Notes under the pieces: generated by a model
Databases searched by the model: none
The model's input: only the letters and a program-made list of their open reading frames with translations
What the model was told of the DNA's origin: nothing
Source: CADCWK01 sp964244115
GTDB taxonomy: Bacteria; Chloroflexota; Chloroflexia; Thermomicrobiales; UBA6265
Reading direction: 5' to 3'
Assembly: GCA_964244115.1 (NCBI GenBank)
Contig: CAXTHM010000010.1
Location: 5,882 to 69,881, forward strand
DNA length: 64,000 nucleotides
Shown here: positions 63,896 through 64,000 of the stretch, in pieces
How the letters are laid out: every line of letters starts with the position of its first letter
Numbering within the stretch: the first letter of the stretch is position 1
Program-made: the position numbers and the translations under genes

Positions 63896-63929
63896 GAAGG
63901 CGGGCAACGCCGAAGCGTCGCCCGCCTTC
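63896..63929 (-). terminator. tuf terminator
   Basis: A 15-bp stem (GAAGGCGGGC then GACGC, one G-U) capped by the stable TTCG tetraloop, 19 nt past the tuf stop. Confidence 0.85.
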
Positions 63930-63948
63930 TGTCCGTCTCGTGAGCAGC

Positions 63949-64000
63949 CTACTCGTCGATCTTGGTGACGACGCCGGCGCCGACCGTCCGGCCCCCCTCG
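63949..64000 (-). CDS. tuf: Elongation factor Tu, C-terminal end
   Basis: The last 16 codons and stop read EGGRTVGAGVVTKIDE, the conserved end of EF-Tu, which delivers aminoacyl-tRNA to the ribosome. The rest lies beyond the window. The usual str-operon order (fusA-tuf-rpsJ) is implied. Confidence 0.93.
   Translation of the reverse strand, partial: EGGRTVGAGVVTKIDE

Overview
The window is a high-GC bacterial chromosome segment that reads as an ordinary genome rather than a phage or plasmid. GTG and TTG starts are frequent, and operons are tight with 1-4 nt overlaps. The gene set is an HspR-ClpB heat-shock unit, a T-box on leuS, a complete GlgE-type alpha-glucan pathway, a two-subunit glycine decarboxylase and a long ribosomal-protein superoperon. 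This fits a Chloroflexota lineage, possibly Thermomicrobia-like. That placement is inference from gene content and style; no 16S gene is present. A run of ten Ns inside leuS shows a scaffolded draft assembly.

Layout. 1-5400 (mostly minus): the start of a secreted DUF3352-type protein, then hspR-clpB behind a near-consensus promoter that overlaps an HspR-type inverted repeat, then an unknown protein. 5600-8600 (plus): an MFS transporter and gcvPB. 8760-12300 (minus): a Uma2-type nuclease-like protein, then leuS (split by the assembly gap) behind a leucine T-box leader that contains an intact tRNA-Ala gene. 12390-14563 (minus): an exported protein, otsB and a DUF192 protein. 14870-22555 (plus): a CysRS/MshC-like ligase, rpsF with a very long tail, ssb, a membrane-anchored parvulin, an unknown membrane protein, and a CDP-alcohol phosphatidyltransferase/acyltransferase pair. 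22542-26104: yajQ, a NarL-type two-component system and a MarR regulator. 26398-40745: glycogen/trehalose metabolism (glgX, glgE, treS, maltokinase, GH57 branching enzyme, malQ) interrupted by a secreted thrombospondin type-3 repeat protein. 40850-44461: mreB, an unknown protein, a DnaQ-like exonuclease and a luciferase-like oxidoreductase. 44652-63683 (all minus): the S10-spc-alpha gene string from rpsJ to rplQ, followed by truA, rplM and rpsI. The last 52 bases are the end of tuf.

How the genes work together. TreS converts trehalose to maltose, the maltokinase makes maltose-1-phosphate, GlgE polymerises it and the GH57 enzyme branches it. GlgX and MalQ take the glucan apart again. OtsB supplies trehalose from trehalose-6-phosphate, but no otsA is seen here. 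The ribosomal string has the usual order but lacks rpsD and infA at their normal places. Several of its proteins carry low-complexity C-terminal tails, most strikingly S5.

The most unusual object is the leuS leader. It has a near-consensus promoter, a T-box Stem I with a CTC (Leu) specifier, a 13-bp stem whose loop is a whole tRNA-Ala(GGC) with the G3:U70 identity pair, then the T-box/antiterminator sequence and a terminator. A family of intergenic repeats is also present in at least four places.
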